64,000 nt of DNA, from assembly GCA_040437565.1 (NCBI GenBank), contig JBDOQK010000007.1:660189-724188 (forward strand). The letters are read 5' to 3'. This document shows, piece by piece, positions 34,381 to 48,165 of the stretch (position 1 is the stretch's first letter; the number at the start of each line of letters is the position of its first letter). The DNA is from Albugo candida (lineage: Eukaryota > Oomycota > Peronosporomycetes > Albuginales). Both the position numbers and the translations under genes were made by a program. The notes below the pieces were generated by a model. The model had not been told where the DNA came from, did no database searches, and saw nothing but the letters and a program-made list of their open reading frames with translations.

Positions 34381-35121
34381 ATTTCTGTCGTGAACGCGAA
34401 AGGTCTACATGCACGCACCGGCTAGAATTTCACAAATGATGAAATGAGAGTGCAGCATCCAGCATTTTGCAAGTGTAGACTTGTACCTTCAAGCTGGCTA
34501 TCATAGTGTCATTCCAAATCTCTCAGATAACCACAACGTGGTTCCTGGGTTGGCTTCCCTGCTCGTCGTTATCTTTGCTTGTTTGACTACAGCGAATAAA
34601 ATGTTTCAAATCTTGTCACTCCATTTTTAAGCATTTCCATTTGGATGCCGCACATTTCTTCAAGCTTGTCGCGCTTCTTAGCTTCATGATCTAATATAGC
34701 CGCTAGTATCATTAGATGACTTTTGTAATTTTCCCCAGCTCATGCTTGCAGGCGCACATGTGAAAACTTGATCTCCGGCATGCTATTTCATAGCCTGAAC
34801 CCGTGCTCGTACACCATTTGATGCATTAGAAAAGACCAATCGGAACTTCTGCGTAATTCATTTATAGACCGAAAGGTGTGTACAAGTGTATGAATCTAGA
34901 ACTGTCGTGAGAAAGCCTCCTTTGTGAATGCATTCCTCAGTGTGAGCAAAAAACTACTTACTTCTACCGCTTGATGGATTTTGACAATCCCAACCGCGAT
35001 CCACCATCTCACTTTCTACAATGTGTTGACACCAGCTTAGGGACCTTATAGGAGTGACCTCTAGAAGCAAGTAATATCTTAGTGGTGGATGCAAATTTGA
35101 AGTAGACTACTATCGAGCTAG
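34381..35121. other. Intergenic with partial repeat B
   Basis: About 34870-35000 shares landmarks with repeat B (GTGAGAAAGCCTCCTTTGTG, GAGCAAAAAACTACTTAC, then TTGATGGATTTTGAC). The rest shows no gene. Confidence 0.45.
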
Positions 35122-35470
35122 ATGCAATCATATCGCAAATCGGAATTGCATGGAATCGAATTGTTCGTTGTATTCTTGCAAGAATACCTCCCAATTCATC
35201 GATTCCAGTACATCACGATACCGGTTATTGGGTAAGTCAAACGCATCGCCTTCACATCCCAATTTACACCGATTCCCAAGTCGAATTTCTTGTGGGTCTG
35301 CATCCAACCGGAATGAACATCGTGGAATTGAAACAAGCTTACGTGTACGAACAGAATAATGCCAGCAAACACGCAGTTCAGAATCGCTGGACACGAGCAC
35401 GCATCCACTTGATACTCGACTATGTGGAAGACCACTACGCTCCGCTGTCCTTCTTCTCACTGACGAATCA
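35122..35470 (+). pseudogene. Unrecognised protein-coding fragment
   Basis: The ATG at 35122 opens MQSYRKSELHGIELFVVFLQ and reads to a GGG near 35230. Beyond it a second + frame continues with VEFLVGLHPTGMNIVELKQA and RIHLILDYVEDHYAPLSF. The two do not join through the good GTAAGT donor at 35232 in frame, so either one base is missing at the G run or the gene has decayed. I recognise no family. Repeat A follows immediately, so the 3' end may have been cut off by an insertion. Confidence 0.4.
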
Positions 35471-35477
35471 GTTGAAG

Positions 35478-36110
35478 GTGTCTATATTACTAGAATTAGA
35501 CTAACTGACTTCTCTAGTTGCCAAGGCTATCTTAAATAACATATATAGATATAAAAAACCTTTCGTGAAATACCTGTGGGAGATGATAATATGCCTTCTC
35601 GTTGATAATCTCGTATCGTAGTAGCCTCAGCACCATTAATACGAGACTGTGTCCAGCTTGTAAATGCTGTAAAGTTGAAAAAGATGTAAAGTTGTGAAAA
35701 TGGTCCAAAAGTACCGTGGTTTGCAAATTGGTGTGCGCCACACTACGGTGAGTANNNNNNNNNNNNNNNNNNNNNNNNNNNNNNNNNNNNNNNNNNNNNN
35801 NNNNNNNNNNNNNNNNNNNNNNNNNNNNNNNNNNNNNNNNNNNNNNNNNNNNNNACTCGATGTCCGAGGCTTTCGGCTTTGGGAGCTCCACGCGAAATTT
35901 CGCTCGAGCTCTTGCCTGGTCCTTACGCAAGGACTCCTGTGACTTGATAAGGTCAGCAAGAGTAGGACTTTTAGTGTCGTCCACAGTTGCAGTTGCAGTT
36001 TTCTTTGGGTCACGCTGTGACGAGGCAATGACAGACCGCACGTACCTCAACGACACAAAAGCGACGGAACTGCAACCTGGGTAAAGAGCAGAACAGTGGT
36101 CTATTTTTAC
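35478..36110 (-). mobile_element. Repeat A element, copy with ORF remnant
   Basis: Starts with the LTR-like end TGTCTATATTACTAGAATTA. Further in, on the minus strand (about 36040-35860), it carries a frame with DDTKSPTLADLIKSQESL and RARAKFRVELPKP, the same protein as at 52860-53185. Gap 35755-35854 lies inside and its flanks are not repeats. A retrotransposon gag-like or non-autonomous element is likely. It is a broken fossil. Confidence 0.6.
35755..35854. other. Assembly gap
   Basis: 100 N. I see no flank duplication here, so it may be a true gap. Confidence 0.8.
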
Positions 36111-36483
36111 TTTTAGATTTTGAGTGCTGTAGATCTAAAAGATCTGGGAGACCTTTCGAGCTCTAGTGATGGAGACCGTTTTAGAGATTAAAGAGTTTTA
36201 AGAAGTAAGAGAACTGATTTTGGACTACCGAAGTCACTACAATGGTGCAGGTAGTCGCACCGATATTTGTTTCTCCTTACAATTGTTGAAAAATTTACCT
36301 AAATTATCCTACTTTGTGTTCTGCTCGGACTCAGAGTTTTGCTTATACAAATCGGAAATATTAGACAACGCGATAAAGGGCATCTAGCCTCTGTTAATCC
36401 CACGATTCAAAATTGCCTGTGATACTCTATTCTTGAAGTACGTGTCCTGGGCATCACGGTATTAATCATCAATTGGAGGTGTC

Positions 36484-36540
36484 TATATTAATAGAGTTAG
36501 ACTAACTGACTTCCTAGAAAGTGCTATCTCAGTAGACTCA
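36484..36540 (+). repeat. Repeat A terminus fragment
   Basis: The TGTCTATATTAATAGAGTTA start and the following GACTAACTGACTTC match the end of the element at 35478. It stops after about 60 bp, just before the Copia element. Confidence 0.55.
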
Positions 36541-37261
36541 CTCTAGAAGGGAGATGCAGGCCCCTACACCCTAAATAAACTGGATTGCCTGCAACGAAGA
36601 AATAAAGGCGACGAGAGACAAACTACCTACAAGAATATTATCGTCATACCGACGAAGCATATAGAAGAAAGAGCTGGGTCGATCGACCACTCTGGACGCA
36701 TTAGGTAATCACCGGATAGCTATGTTAGGGTTGAAGCGATAATCCAAGATAATATACACTTCATTTTTCACCTTTTGCAGTACACTTCCGAATTATCAGG
36801 TTATGCGCCCAATTGGAGAAACTGTTGCCACGGACCAGTCCAGCGAGCAGACGAGTGTAGCCACCGGTCGCGAATAGGCTGGTGAGCCACTTGAAGAGAA
36901 TAGAGAGGTCAATAATGATGAAAGCACGAAGGGAACTGAGGAGAAGCTGCTGGATCTACTCACAGGCCTCGGAGAGCGCATGGAGCACCCAGAGGAGTCG
37001 CAAAGGCGACCGGATGAGAAAGAGCAGATGAAGGGACGACAGGAGAGCGCATCGAATCATCATTGGGACAGGGAATGGCCGTGCATCGCAAGGCTTTGGA
37101 CATGATGCCGCTGCGAACCGTCATACCTACGTTATCGCCGGCTACATACTTCGGTACGAGGAAGCCGGGATAAGCACAGGCGGCAAAGAATGTTGAAATG
37201 GCGCAGGTGCCACAGCCGGTGATACCGCAGCACTACGTGCCACCGTAGGCATACCAAGTGC

Positions 37262-37351
37262 CACATATGCAGCATCCAGCACAACTGGCGGATGTGCTGG
37301 ATGCTGCATATGTGGCACTTGGTATGCCTACGGTGGCACGTAGTGCTGCGG
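37262..37351. repeat. Perfect foldback at contig end beside gap
   Basis: After CCAGCAC near 37281 the sequence turns into the exact reverse complement of what precedes it, up to the N run. The right-hand contig (37716 onward) shows the unfolded version. A chimeric read end, as at 9652. Confidence 0.8.
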
Positions 37352-37451
37352 NNNNNNNNNNNNNNNNNNNNNNNNNNNNNNNNNNNNNNNNNNNNNNNNN
37401 NNNNNNNNNNNNNNNNNNNNNNNNNNNNNNNNNNNNNNNNNNNNNNNNNNN
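37352..37451. other. Assembly gap, flanks duplicated (about 278 bp)
   Basis: 37006-37283 recurs at 37452-37729 (offset 446). Confidence 0.9.
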
Positions 37452-40400
37452 GCGACCGGATGAGAAAGAGCAGATGAAGGGACGACAGGAGAGCGCATCG
37501 AATCATCATTGGGACAGGGAATGGCCGTGCATCGCAAGGCTTTGGACATGATGCCGCTGCGAACCGTCATACCTACGTTATCGCCGGCTACATACTTCGG
37601 TACGAGGAAGCCGGGATAAGCACAGGCGGCAAAGAATGTTGAAATGGCGCAGGTGCCACAGCCGGTGATACCGCAGCACTACGTGCCACCGTAGGCATAC
37701 CAAGTGCCACATATGCAGCATCCAGCACATCCGCCAGTTGTGCAAATTGGGCGTGTGCCTGACGCGAGGCAAAGAAAGCTTGGAGTACACCCATTTGATG
37801 GAAAGAAATTATACCTAGGATTGGGTACTGGGTTCCTGTCATGAGGCAAGCGATTCTTGAGGCAGTGCAGTTTGACGAGCGTGCATGTGATTTTCAGTGA
37901 TCAGAGGATGTGAAGGTCCATGTCCTCGGGCATTATTTGAAGGGAATGGCTGAGAGGTACTACAATCAACAAGTGGAATGCTGGTGGGAGGAGGAGCAGG
38001 CGCTCGAGCATGCGATGCAGCGACTGCTCCACACGTTCAGCACTAAAATTACTCTTGCCCAGAGTATGAAGCTGCTCACTATAGCAAATAGCGCCACGAA
38101 AAGCTGGACAGAGCATTACTTATACCTGGTAGCGATCAGCGAGGCGTCTGGAGGTGCCGATAACCACGTTCTGGACAATATTGTTTGCAGTACGAAGACT
38201 CGGAAATGCGAGTGGCGATGCTTTCGAGGCTAAATTTAGCTCGTACTGACTACTTGAGGCAGGCTGAAGAGCTGGAGCACTTTGCTAAGTCTCCGAGAAT
38301 GATTTATAAGGAAAGCAATTCGAGAAGGACTCGGTCAACGTGATACATCCCGAAAGAAAAGACCCAAGAAAGTGTTTCAAGTGCGGAAAGATTGGTCATG
38401 TGAAAGCAGGAGCCCAAAAAGAAAGGGAGATCGATCAAATGATCAGAAGCCGACTTTGTGCTAGCAGTGAAGGACAGGACTTTTGCTCAAGGATACTGGA
38501 TACTAGACAGAAGATCAAGTCGTCACCTGGTGAATGTCCAAGACTCTTGAATAACTTCGAGGTACACTAGCGAGTGTATGGCTGTAGACGGAGGAGCTCT
38601 ATGGATCACGAAACGTGGAACGGCCATTCAAACGACGTTAGTGATGGGAATAGTGACAAGAGTGCAGCTTTCAAACGCATAAAATATGCTGAGCACCTTG
38701 AGCGAAACATCGTTTCGTATGGTTTACTGGAGACAAAAGGATATGGCATATCGTATCGTGGTAAGAAACTTGTGGTCGCTGGAATAAATGGTGGACCGGT
38801 CATCTTCAACGTGGAAACGATGAACAATAATCTGATTGTTCTTGTGAAAGATTTCAAGAATGATTTGCGTGCCGGTGATGTTCTGATGTCGGTGCTGACT
38901 CAGAACAAATTTGAAGCTGATCAGGACATGCAAAAAGGATCCCTCATGCATTTTGATCGGCGTTTTGGACATATTCATTATGACACGACCATCAGTATGG
39001 CGAAGGAACCACCGTCTGGTATTCTGCTAACAGACGAGTTACGTTCGAACTGTCTTGCCTGTGAGTAAGAAATCAAAGCAAAATACGGGCGGAAATTCAC
39101 AAATTGACGTGGTTGGAGGAGTCACATGCTCGGATTTGAAAGGATCCATTACTTCACGATATCGACTGGAGAACCGTTATATGGTGAACTTTATCGACCA
39201 TCGCACAAATTACTGCGGGGTATTAATAGTCAAGACTGAGGACGTCGCGGATTAGAAGTTTAAGCAGTTCATGGCCTTTTTAGAGCGTCAGTTCAGCTAT
39301 CGGATTCACGTGCTGAGGACCGATGGAGGAGGTGGATACCGGACGCTGGACTTATTTTGCAAGGAAGAAGGAATCGCGCGGCAATTTAGCGAGCCACGAA
39401 ATCAGGCGAGAAATGATAAAGCAGAAAGGATGCATCGAACCATTATGAAAATGGTGCGTAGCATGGTGTATGCATGTGGACTTCCATTAAGCTACCGGGG
39501 AGATGCCGCGTAGTAGGCGGCATACATCTTAAACAGGAGCCCAAGAAAGTCGAATGAACGGAGGAGATCTCCGCTGGAAATGCTGAATGGGACTGTGCAA
39601 GATCTGAGTGATGTTGCTGTGTTTGGATCAACATGCACGGTGCATCGTGACGCAAGAAACAAATCTCTGGGAGAGCGAAGAAATACTGGCGTGATTATTG
39701 GGAAAAGTGATAAGGCAAGTGGTACCAGCTGTGGTGACTCAGCACGTCAGAAACGTGGAACAGTAACAAAGGAACAGAACGCGCATCTGAGAAGAGTTCA
39801 TCTCGCTGATGTCGAAGATTTGAAGAAAATGGCGGCCAAGAAATCGTCAGGAAAGCATCCAGGAGCGGTTTCGGACAAGAAGCTTAAGGACGCAGATATA
39901 AAAAGTGTGGGCGTGTGATAGGCACCGCACCAGGTTAGTGGGACGAAAAGACGCTGCAGCAGCTGTGGTAAAGGACAGTGACAGGGTCGAAGAAACGCAG
40001 GTCATGGTTAATAGTGTGCGAGAATAAGACCCTTAAAACTATGGAGAAGCAATCAAAAGTGAGCTCAAGGATAAATGGCTGATCGCGATGACGGAAGAGC
40101 TCGATGCTATGAAGGACAATGGAGTCTGGGTGGGAAAAGTACCACCATAAAAGAGTCACGTGTTGCACACCAAGTGGGTATACAAGACCAAGACGGATGT
40201 CGATGAGGCCATCGAACGTTCCAAGGCACGTTTGGTTGCTTGTGGAAACGAACAAGTATACGGAGTTGATTACGACCTGACATTTGCGCCGGTGATAAAA
40301 TTAAGTACGGTGAAGGTGATTCTGGTGCTTGCGTTGCGTTGGGGTGTGGCCTCTAGGCATGGAGACATTCCCAACGCACACGTAAAGGCAGATAAGGAGC

Positions 40401-41772
40401 AGCACATAGAGACATTCCTGGCGATCCCGCAATGCATGGCAATCAAAAAAACGTGCTCAAGCAACTTGGTGTGAACACAAAGAACAAGCTGGCATTGAAG
40501 CTTAAGAAGTTACTGTACGGGTTGAATCAAGCCGGTCGTTTGTGGTGCGAGCTGATGCATGAAAAGCTGGTGGATGCTGGTTTAATGCTCTGCGTGACCG
40601 ACATGTGTTCGTATTTCAAGCAACAAGACAGCGACACCAATTGTTGGCGTCTATAGTGATACTGGTAAGCGATCGTTCCGATAAAATGGGAATTCTATCA
40701 CTTAAGGCCCGAGGCACCAGTTATTAAATTCCTAGGAATACGAGTGGCTCTCAACGAAGGCATGTATTTGCTAGATCAAGAATTGGTGATCGTGGGATTA
40801 CTTGACCAACACGGGCTGATGAACGCGAAAGGGGTACGCTCGCCTATTGGAGAAGAGAACAACGACACGGAGGATAATCTGGTTTTATCAGCTGTTTAAG
40901 CTATCACTAGAAATGAGCCGACCGTACGCGATTTCCAGTCACTTGTGGGAAGTTTGTATAGCTTGCGCTCTGCACGAGGCCTGACATCAGCTTTGCAGTA
41001 TACAAGTCAAGGCGACGTAATCATAGGCCCACGATAGATGACTGGAAACTGGCGAAAAGGGCTGCACGAACCCGAAAGATGTCTGAATTGCAAGTTGGAG
41101 CGACTCCGACTTTGCTGCCGATTGAACGGACAGGAAGTCCGTCACTGAAGGAGTAATCACCCTGGATGGAGAAGCAGTGATCTGGGTTTGCAAGAAGCAG
41201 ACAGAAGTATCCCTCTCAACCATGGAGGAAGATTTCACGTCAGCCTCTCACATGGGACGTGAACTGCTGGGAATGAGGGAACTACGACGAGGCCGGAATT
41301 ACGGTGATGGAGCCAATGTCGACATTTACGGACAACCAAGCAGCTATCCGGAAAGTGGAAATAGAAGAAAGCATGTCTAGCGCGAAACATCTTGATGTGC
41401 GGCTGAAGTATATCTGTGACGTTGCAAAAAGAGACATCGTGAGACCAGAGTATCTTGAGTCACGGCTAATGATGGCCGACATTTTGACTAAGGCGCCAAG
41501 AACGGCGGAGCTGAGGGAGCTTTTCAGCTTGAGGTAAATGACGAGTCGGTGACACTGAGAACGGACAGAGCGGGAGAAGACCGAGGAGGAGTATAAGAAT
41601 ATCATCGTCATACCGACGAAGCATATGGAAGAAAGAGCTGGGTCGATCGACTACTCTCTGGACGCATTAGGTAATCACCGAATGGCTATGTTAGGGTTGA
41701 AGCGATGAGCCAAGATAATATAAACTTCCATTTTTACCTTTTATTCAACTCGCAGTACGCTCCCAAATTAAC

Positions 41773-42784
41773 ACTACCATTCCAAACACGTGGTGTGAAC
41801 TAGTAGTTGTTTGTACACGTTAATCGCAGTCAGATGCGAAACAGAATTAATGAACAATTCAGATATCGCTGTCAACTATGTCCACAATCGTGTGTTTTTG
41901 CATGAGAGTATTGGCAGGTAGACGCGCTCGCAAGAAAATCTGTCATAAAAACGTCGAGCCAAAAAAAGATGTACGATTAAGTGTGGTGATACAGCCTTTT
42001 TGTAGCTTGTGTTTACTTTGCGTTACAGATTCTAATGTCTACAAGTCACTCGTGGATAAAAATCGTCTTATTTTTTTTATTAAACTCGTCTCGAGACATC
42101 CACAGGCTTAGATAGGTCTCCTGAGTTGCCTGTTACTAAAATAGAAGAGACAATGTCAACTAGATGAACTACATTTGTAACTTTACAAGCTGAAGTGCCA
42201 ATTGTGCACACAGCATGTGGGTCGTTGTTAGACTAGATAGCTATTTAACTTGCGATCGATGATATACAGATGAAGATTCTAATGATTACTGTTTCCTTTT
42301 CTCAACGCAAGAGTGTGTCTCTACAAACAGTAAAGTTGGGTATGCGTGAAAACAATCACTTAGGCAATGAAAACGTTGAGTCAGAAAAATTCAAATCAAT
42401 ACGTGGGATAAATAAACACTTCCAAATGGTGATTGCTGAAAAAAATGTAAGATTTTGAGGCTTGGTGTGCAGCATAATTTCCAAGTCCTGTGTGTAAAAA
42501 GTAGGAGCCATGCACTTGTTGCAATAATGATAGAAGTAAAAGTAAGATATATTTAGCGTTACCCTTGTTTTTGCAACACTAGAACATGCATGTTCAGCAG
42601 CACTACAACTTCACCATATCAAGTCCGTCTGGTTCACCCATGATCTTATGATGGTCTCACGTGGCGACCATCTTTCCTCTTTCCATCTGTCAAGTTGTCA
42701 CCAAACAGCAAATCAGGCGAGGTCGGACTTCACCAGCAATGGTCTTGCAGTTGAACCTCGAATCCTTCGGGTACGACACAGGCG
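41773..42784. other. Intergenic region
   Basis: Between the Copia and Gypsy fossils. Frames of 77 codons (41878-42111) and 62 codons (42270-42458, starting MKILMITVSFSQRKS) have no motif I recognise. I see no other feature. Confidence 0.45.
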
Positions 42785-45700
42785 TGACAATCCCTTGGCT
42801 CGCAGAAGGGCTATCGGCTCCGCAAGCCTTTCTAGCAAGACTTGCGGAGAGAATGGTAAAGTTAGACTTCTATTAAAAGGTAGTAAGGCCGAACGTGCTT
42901 AAACTAACGGCTTCATGTAACCTCCATCTGTCATGTCATTACGCTACATGTCATAATCCCTCCATGAAGCACGGGGACTTAGTCGACAAGCACTTGTCGA
43001 TCGTCACCGTTCCATTCGTGTGGACCGTCTGGATAGCAAAAAGGTCCACTGGAAACTACACGGGTTTTGGCTCGAAGGTGTCCAGGAATACGGAGCATGA
43101 CGTGATCACCGGGTTTGTAAAAGTGTTCCAACCGCTTGCTATTCTCACGACAGTTTTCGGAGAGTATCGCTTTGAAGCAACGCTTGGAGAGATAGCTTCA
43201 ACTGGCCTCTTAAAGCTGCCGGGTGACCATGTATTGTCCGAATAGTACTTGACCTGGGGATGCATTCAAAATGCTATGGAAACTGACACGAACAGCAAAT
43301 GCAGCGTAGTAGATAGACTTTTTCCAGTCAACATCCTCGTAGAAGCGAATAATGTTCATGATAGCTAAGTGAACCCTTTCACATATAGCGTTCGCTTGGG
43401 GTTCGTCGATGTGATCGGCTTATCTTTGATGCCATAACTGCTCAGAAGTTCCTGAAATTCGGCACCTGTAAACTCTGTCCCTTGATCGTGAATAACTTGA
43501 CGTTGACGAGGGTATCGACACTTCAATTCCCGATCAAAACTCTCAGCAGTGGTGAGCGTCAACTTGTTTGTTTGGACACCAGCTTCAAGCCACCGTGTTT
43601 CCTGATCAATCATGGTGATCCCGTAGCTTCCGTCTTCATAGGGCCCAATTAGATCGACATGGAACACATCAAATGGATACACGCTCTTTAAAGTTCTGGG
43701 TGGTAGAAGGCCATAATTTTATTTTCCGTCATGAACCTGGGCACGCTTGCAAACCAAACACGTCTTAGTAATCGCGCAATCCTAGATTCCATGCTTGACC
43801 AGTACAGGATCGCCCGCATGGTCTTGTAGAGTCTCACACTGGCTGGATGCCAAAGATTCTCATGGTACCAGTACACTAAGTCATCGCGGAGAGTAGGTGG
43901 GACAATTACACTTTTCTGGTAGGCTACCAAGGTACACCCAGTGGAGAAAATAGCTGATAGTCGGGGTTATTGGAGCCCGAGAGAAATGAAGACTTGATTG
44001 TCTGAATCGAGGGACTTCGTCTTGATGTTGCCGAAGTACTAGACCATGCATGACACAATGAGGGTCTTCCGTGATTGAGAAGATCTCATCTATTAGAAAA
44101 CATCATCTTCTTCCATGGTCTGGAAGCGCATTCGCGAGAAGGCGTCTGCTTCAACGTTCTTCTTTCCCTTGATGTAGTGCATCGTCAAGTTGTACTCGGA
44201 AAGAAGCAATTTACAGCGCTTTGCCCGCAGGTTTGTTTCCGTGAGGTAAATAAGATTCTTATGATCCGTATGGACCACAGACAGAGACCCGAGGAGCATT
44301 GTCCGGTACTCACGGAGAATCTCAACAATCGATAACAACTCCAGTTGCATTGTTGTATACTTTCGCTGGTATTTGTTGAGTGCCCGAGATTAACACGCTA
44401 AGAACTTAAGCCCTTGCATAATAATACCCCCAAGTTGTGTTTTACTTGCATCTGCATACACGTTGAATGGCTTTTTGAAGTCGGGAAAGGAGAGAAGTAC
44501 TGCCTTTGCAAATGCTATTTGTATATCGGAATGCCTTAGTATCTGTAGGAATTCATGTAAAGGGAATCTTCGTGTCTGTCAAGCGTTGAAGAGGCTGGCA
44601 TAATGCTGTCTTGTTTGGCACCATATCCCGATAGTAATTGAACATGCCCAGAAATCGCCGTAGCTCTTTTTTTGTTTCGCGGTCGCAATCGTTTGTATCG
44701 CTTGAATATTTTTTGCTTGCGGCTTGATCCCTTCCGTGGTCAGCGTGTAGCCGAGATAATCTACTTCCGATCGAAGAATATGCCATTTTTTTCCGTTCAA
44801 TGTGACATCATATTTGTTCAGTCGCTCAAAAACCACTCGGAGAAGCTCGAGGTGGTCAGATTCGTCGCTCGAAAACACCAAAAGACCATCCAGGTACACA
44901 ACAATGAAGTCCAGATCACCGATAATCTTCTCTATGCCTGCTTGTTACTTGTACAAATTCCCATGGGAAGAAGCTTGTATTGGTACTTTTCAAAAGGGAG
45001 GCAGAAGACAGTAAACGGTTTGCTTTGCTTAGCCAACTGTTTACAGTAGTAGACCATGTTGGCATCCGAAGTTGTTAAGCACTTTGCTGTCGACAGATGC
45101 AGCAAGTTCTCGCGTGTTCGGGGAGCAAAATATGGAATGGGCGGAGCGAGCGATTGAGTACTCCATAGTCAATCAGCAGGCAGAGAGAATCGTCAGACTC
45201 TGTCACGAAAAACGCCGGACTGGCCATTTCCGAATCATATATCTGTTCCAATACGTCGAGTTGAATCAGACGCTGGTTCTCTGTTCTTTCTGCGCTATCT
45301 TGACTGTGAGAATTGGATATGGCTTGATGTGAACTGGCTTTTACTCTGGTGATAGTGGTAAGATGTAATCATCAAACCTCATCCGTCCCAGATGGTCATC
45401 GTACAAATGAGGATTATTCTCTAGCAGCTCCATGTAGCTTATGAACAATTCGGCAGTCAGATGATTTGGCACCAATTCCTTTGGATCGACACCCGAATTC
45501 GAAAGCTCTTTATATTCTTCTGCATATTCTGTGTCGAGCGTGTCTGACTTGATACCATTCATCCCACCTGTATTGACTTGAAGACAACGTTCGTCCCATT
45601 GAACTGTCTGATCACTAAAGGTGATCGTGATGCCAAGTGCACTGAGCAATTCTCGACAAATGACCATAGCATCCTTGCTATCCGCAATCACTCAAAAGCA

Positions 45701-48165
45701 GTGCGTTATAACTGAATCAGCCTTTAGCTTGGGAAAGCGAAGCTGAGCGACAATGGTCCCACTACTTGTCACATCTTGACCCATGGTTTCAAACACCGTC
45801 TTCACTTGCGAAACCACTCTATACCCATATTTGGCACTGGCAAGCACAAATGACTTGCTGACGATACTTCTTGAAGCACCAGTGTCCAACAGAGCTGCGA
45901 AAATTTCTTTGTCATGACGAATTTGCACNNNNNNNNNNNNNNNNNNNNNNNNNNNNNNNNNNNNNNNNNNNNNNNNNNNNNNNNNNNNNNNNNNNNNNNN
46001 NNNNNNNNNNNNNNNNNNNNNNNNNNNNGCAGCAAGTTCTCGCGTGTTCGGGGAGCAAAATATGGAATGGGCGGAGCGAGCGATTGAGTACTCCATAGTC
46101 AATCAGCAGGCAGAGAGAATCGTCAGACTCTGTCACGAAAAACGCCGGACTGGCCATTTCCGAATCATATATCTGTTCCAATACGTCGAGTTGAATCAGA
46201 CGCTGGTTCTCTGTTCTTTCTGCGCTATCTTGACTGTGAGAATTGGATATGGCTTGATGTGAACTGGCTTTTACTCTGGTGATAGTGGTAAGATGTAATC
46301 ATCAAACCTCATCCGTCCCAGATGGTCATCGTACAAATGAGGATTATTCTCTAGCAGCTCCATGTAGCTTATGAACAATTCGGCAGTCAGATGATTTGGC
46401 ACCAATTCCTTTGGATCGACACCCGAATTCGAAAGCTCTTTATATTCTTCTGCATATTCTGTGTCGAGCGTGTCTGACTTGATACCATTCATCCCACCTG
46501 TATTGACTTGAAGACAACGTTCGTCCCATTGAACTGTCTGATCACTAAAGGTGATCGTGATGCCAAGTGCACTGAGCAATTCTCGACAAATGACCATAGC
46601 ATCCTTGCTATCCGCAATCACTCAAAAGCAGTGCGTTATAACTGAATCAGCCTTTAGCTTGGGAAAGCGAAGCTGAGCGACAATGGTCCCACTACTTGTC
46701 ACATCTTGACCCATGGTTTCAAACACCGTCTTCACTTGCGAAACCACTCTATACCCATATTTGGCACTGGCAAGCACAAATGACTTGCTGACGATACTTC
46801 TTGAAGCACCAGTGTCCAACAGAGCTGCGAAAATTTCTTTGTCATGACGAATTTGCACGGTAACGCGCAGCGGAGCTGTTGGGATTATAGGCGTTTGCTG
46901 GACTAGACCAATAAGCTTGCACTCGTCTTCACTTCTGATGTCGTCCTTCTTAAATGCAGCTGGGTACGTCTCTTGATCACTTTCGACTTCCAGCTGCTTA
47001 TTCTCATCAGTCTTCTTTTTGAGGACGAAGCAATCACTTGTATTGTGAGATCTTGTTTTTTTATGAGAGCACCGCTTATCGCCACCATCCAGCCTTGGAT
47101 TTAAAGTCGTCTCACGTCTCGTTCAAGACGTTCTGGACGTCTTCATCTGCCGCTCATTACAAAATAACGTTTGCAGATCGACGTGAAGGTCTAGATCGTG
47201 GTCGCTGCTTTACAGAAACTCGGGTCTTGAGAAAAGCATCCGTCTGGTTTAGGGCTGTGAATACTCTTGCCTTCGCTGCGACAGTATGTATCCTCGCGAC
47301 CTCTGTAAGGCCCACGCCCTTCTTGTGCAGCGCGCACCTTGTGCAGTCACTCTTGTTGCTCCAGTCGCGAGGAATAAAGCATCATTTCACTGAAAATATC
47401 GTGTGTTACATCCGCATCTGCAAGCTTGTCTTGCCATGCAATCGGCAGCTCCACTTTTGAAGTAGCGGCGCATCTGTACATCTGGAATCACCTCGGCATT
47501 TTCAGGGAGCTCTGCAAAAACAACGAGCATTATCGCGCAGACGCTGGGAGAACATTAGCACATTTTCGTCCCGGTGCTTGGTCATGTTCCATAGTTCGTG
47601 GTCCAGATCTTTGCTAAACCCTTCTGGCACAGAGAGCCGTCCGACGGCTGTATAGAATTGGTCAAAAGACCATGTTTCAGATCTTGCTTGGGCCACCAAC
47701 AGGTCCACACCATGAGCAAGGTACCCCTCAATGAACGCAATCAAGTTGAGGCACTTCTGTTCTTCGTTCCAACCCTTATTCTTGGCAAGGCTCTGAAATT
47801 CGCAACTCCACTTTAGAAAGCTGCGCGGACTTCCTCCCTTGAACTTTCGCATCGACACTTGTAGGCTATCTGCTGAGATGCCATCTCTAGCTGGTGAAAT
47901 AACCACCGTATAGGTGACGAAGTCTTCGTTGTCCTGTCGGCCCATGCTGGATGGTCTTGATTATCTTCTGTCCGATTCGAAGTTGATTAATCGAAATGAC
48001 AAGCCCTTGGCTAGCAGAGGGGCTATTGGCTTCGCAAGTCTTGCTAGAAAGGCTTGCGGAGAGAATGGTAAAGTTAGAATTTTATTAAAAGGTAGTAAGG
48101 CCTAACGTGCTTAAACTAACGGCTTCATATAACCTCCAACATTTATGTCATCATGCGACATGTCA
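42785..48165 (-). mobile_element. Ty3/gypsy LTR retrotransposon fossil with both LTRs
   Basis: LTRs at 42785-42953 and 47997-48165 are each 169 bp, begin TGACA and end TGTCA, and are about 88 percent alike by eye. The minus strand then carries a gag-like region (47945-47502), an aspartic protease with LLDTGASRSIVS (about 46830), reverse transcriptase (about 45330-44550, with VDYLGYTLTTEGIKP), RNase H (HTDHKNLIYL near 44280), and integrase (about 43930-43365, VDLIGPYEDGSYGI). It is a broken fossil with several breaks, and the LTR divergence indicates an old insertion. Gap 45929-46028 repeats 830 bp, so the apparent length is inflated by assembly. I see no convincing target duplication. Confidence 0.9.
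45929..46028. other. Assembly gap, flanks duplicated (830 bp)
   Basis: 45099-45928 recurs exactly at 46029-46858 (offset 930). Confidence 0.93.

Larger units (their letters stand above)
36631..41772 (+). mobile_element. Ty1/copia LTR retrotransposon fossil with both LTRs
   Basis: Direct repeats 36631-36798 and 41595-41772 (sharing CATACCGACGAAGCATAT and GGGTTGAAGCGAT) are the LTRs, roughly nine tenths alike by eye. Just inside the left LTR lies ATCAGGTTATGCGCCC, which looks like the internal initiator-tRNA-Met primer site used by Copia elements. Parts in order are gag (about 36800-38340), a zinc knuckle near 38375, protease and pre-integrase (about 38500-39060), integrase (to about 39900), reverse transcriptase (about 40100-40700) and RNase H (about 41080-41540). 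It is a broken fossil with about ten or more breaks. LTR divergence suggests considerable age. Gap 37352-37451 repeats its flank, so the apparent length is inflated. Confidence 0.9.

Noticed and set aside
37262-37351. Long palindrome as an origin or cruciform element
   Set aside because: Perfect foldback touching a gap, while the other contig shows the unfolded sequence. Most likely a chimeric read end.
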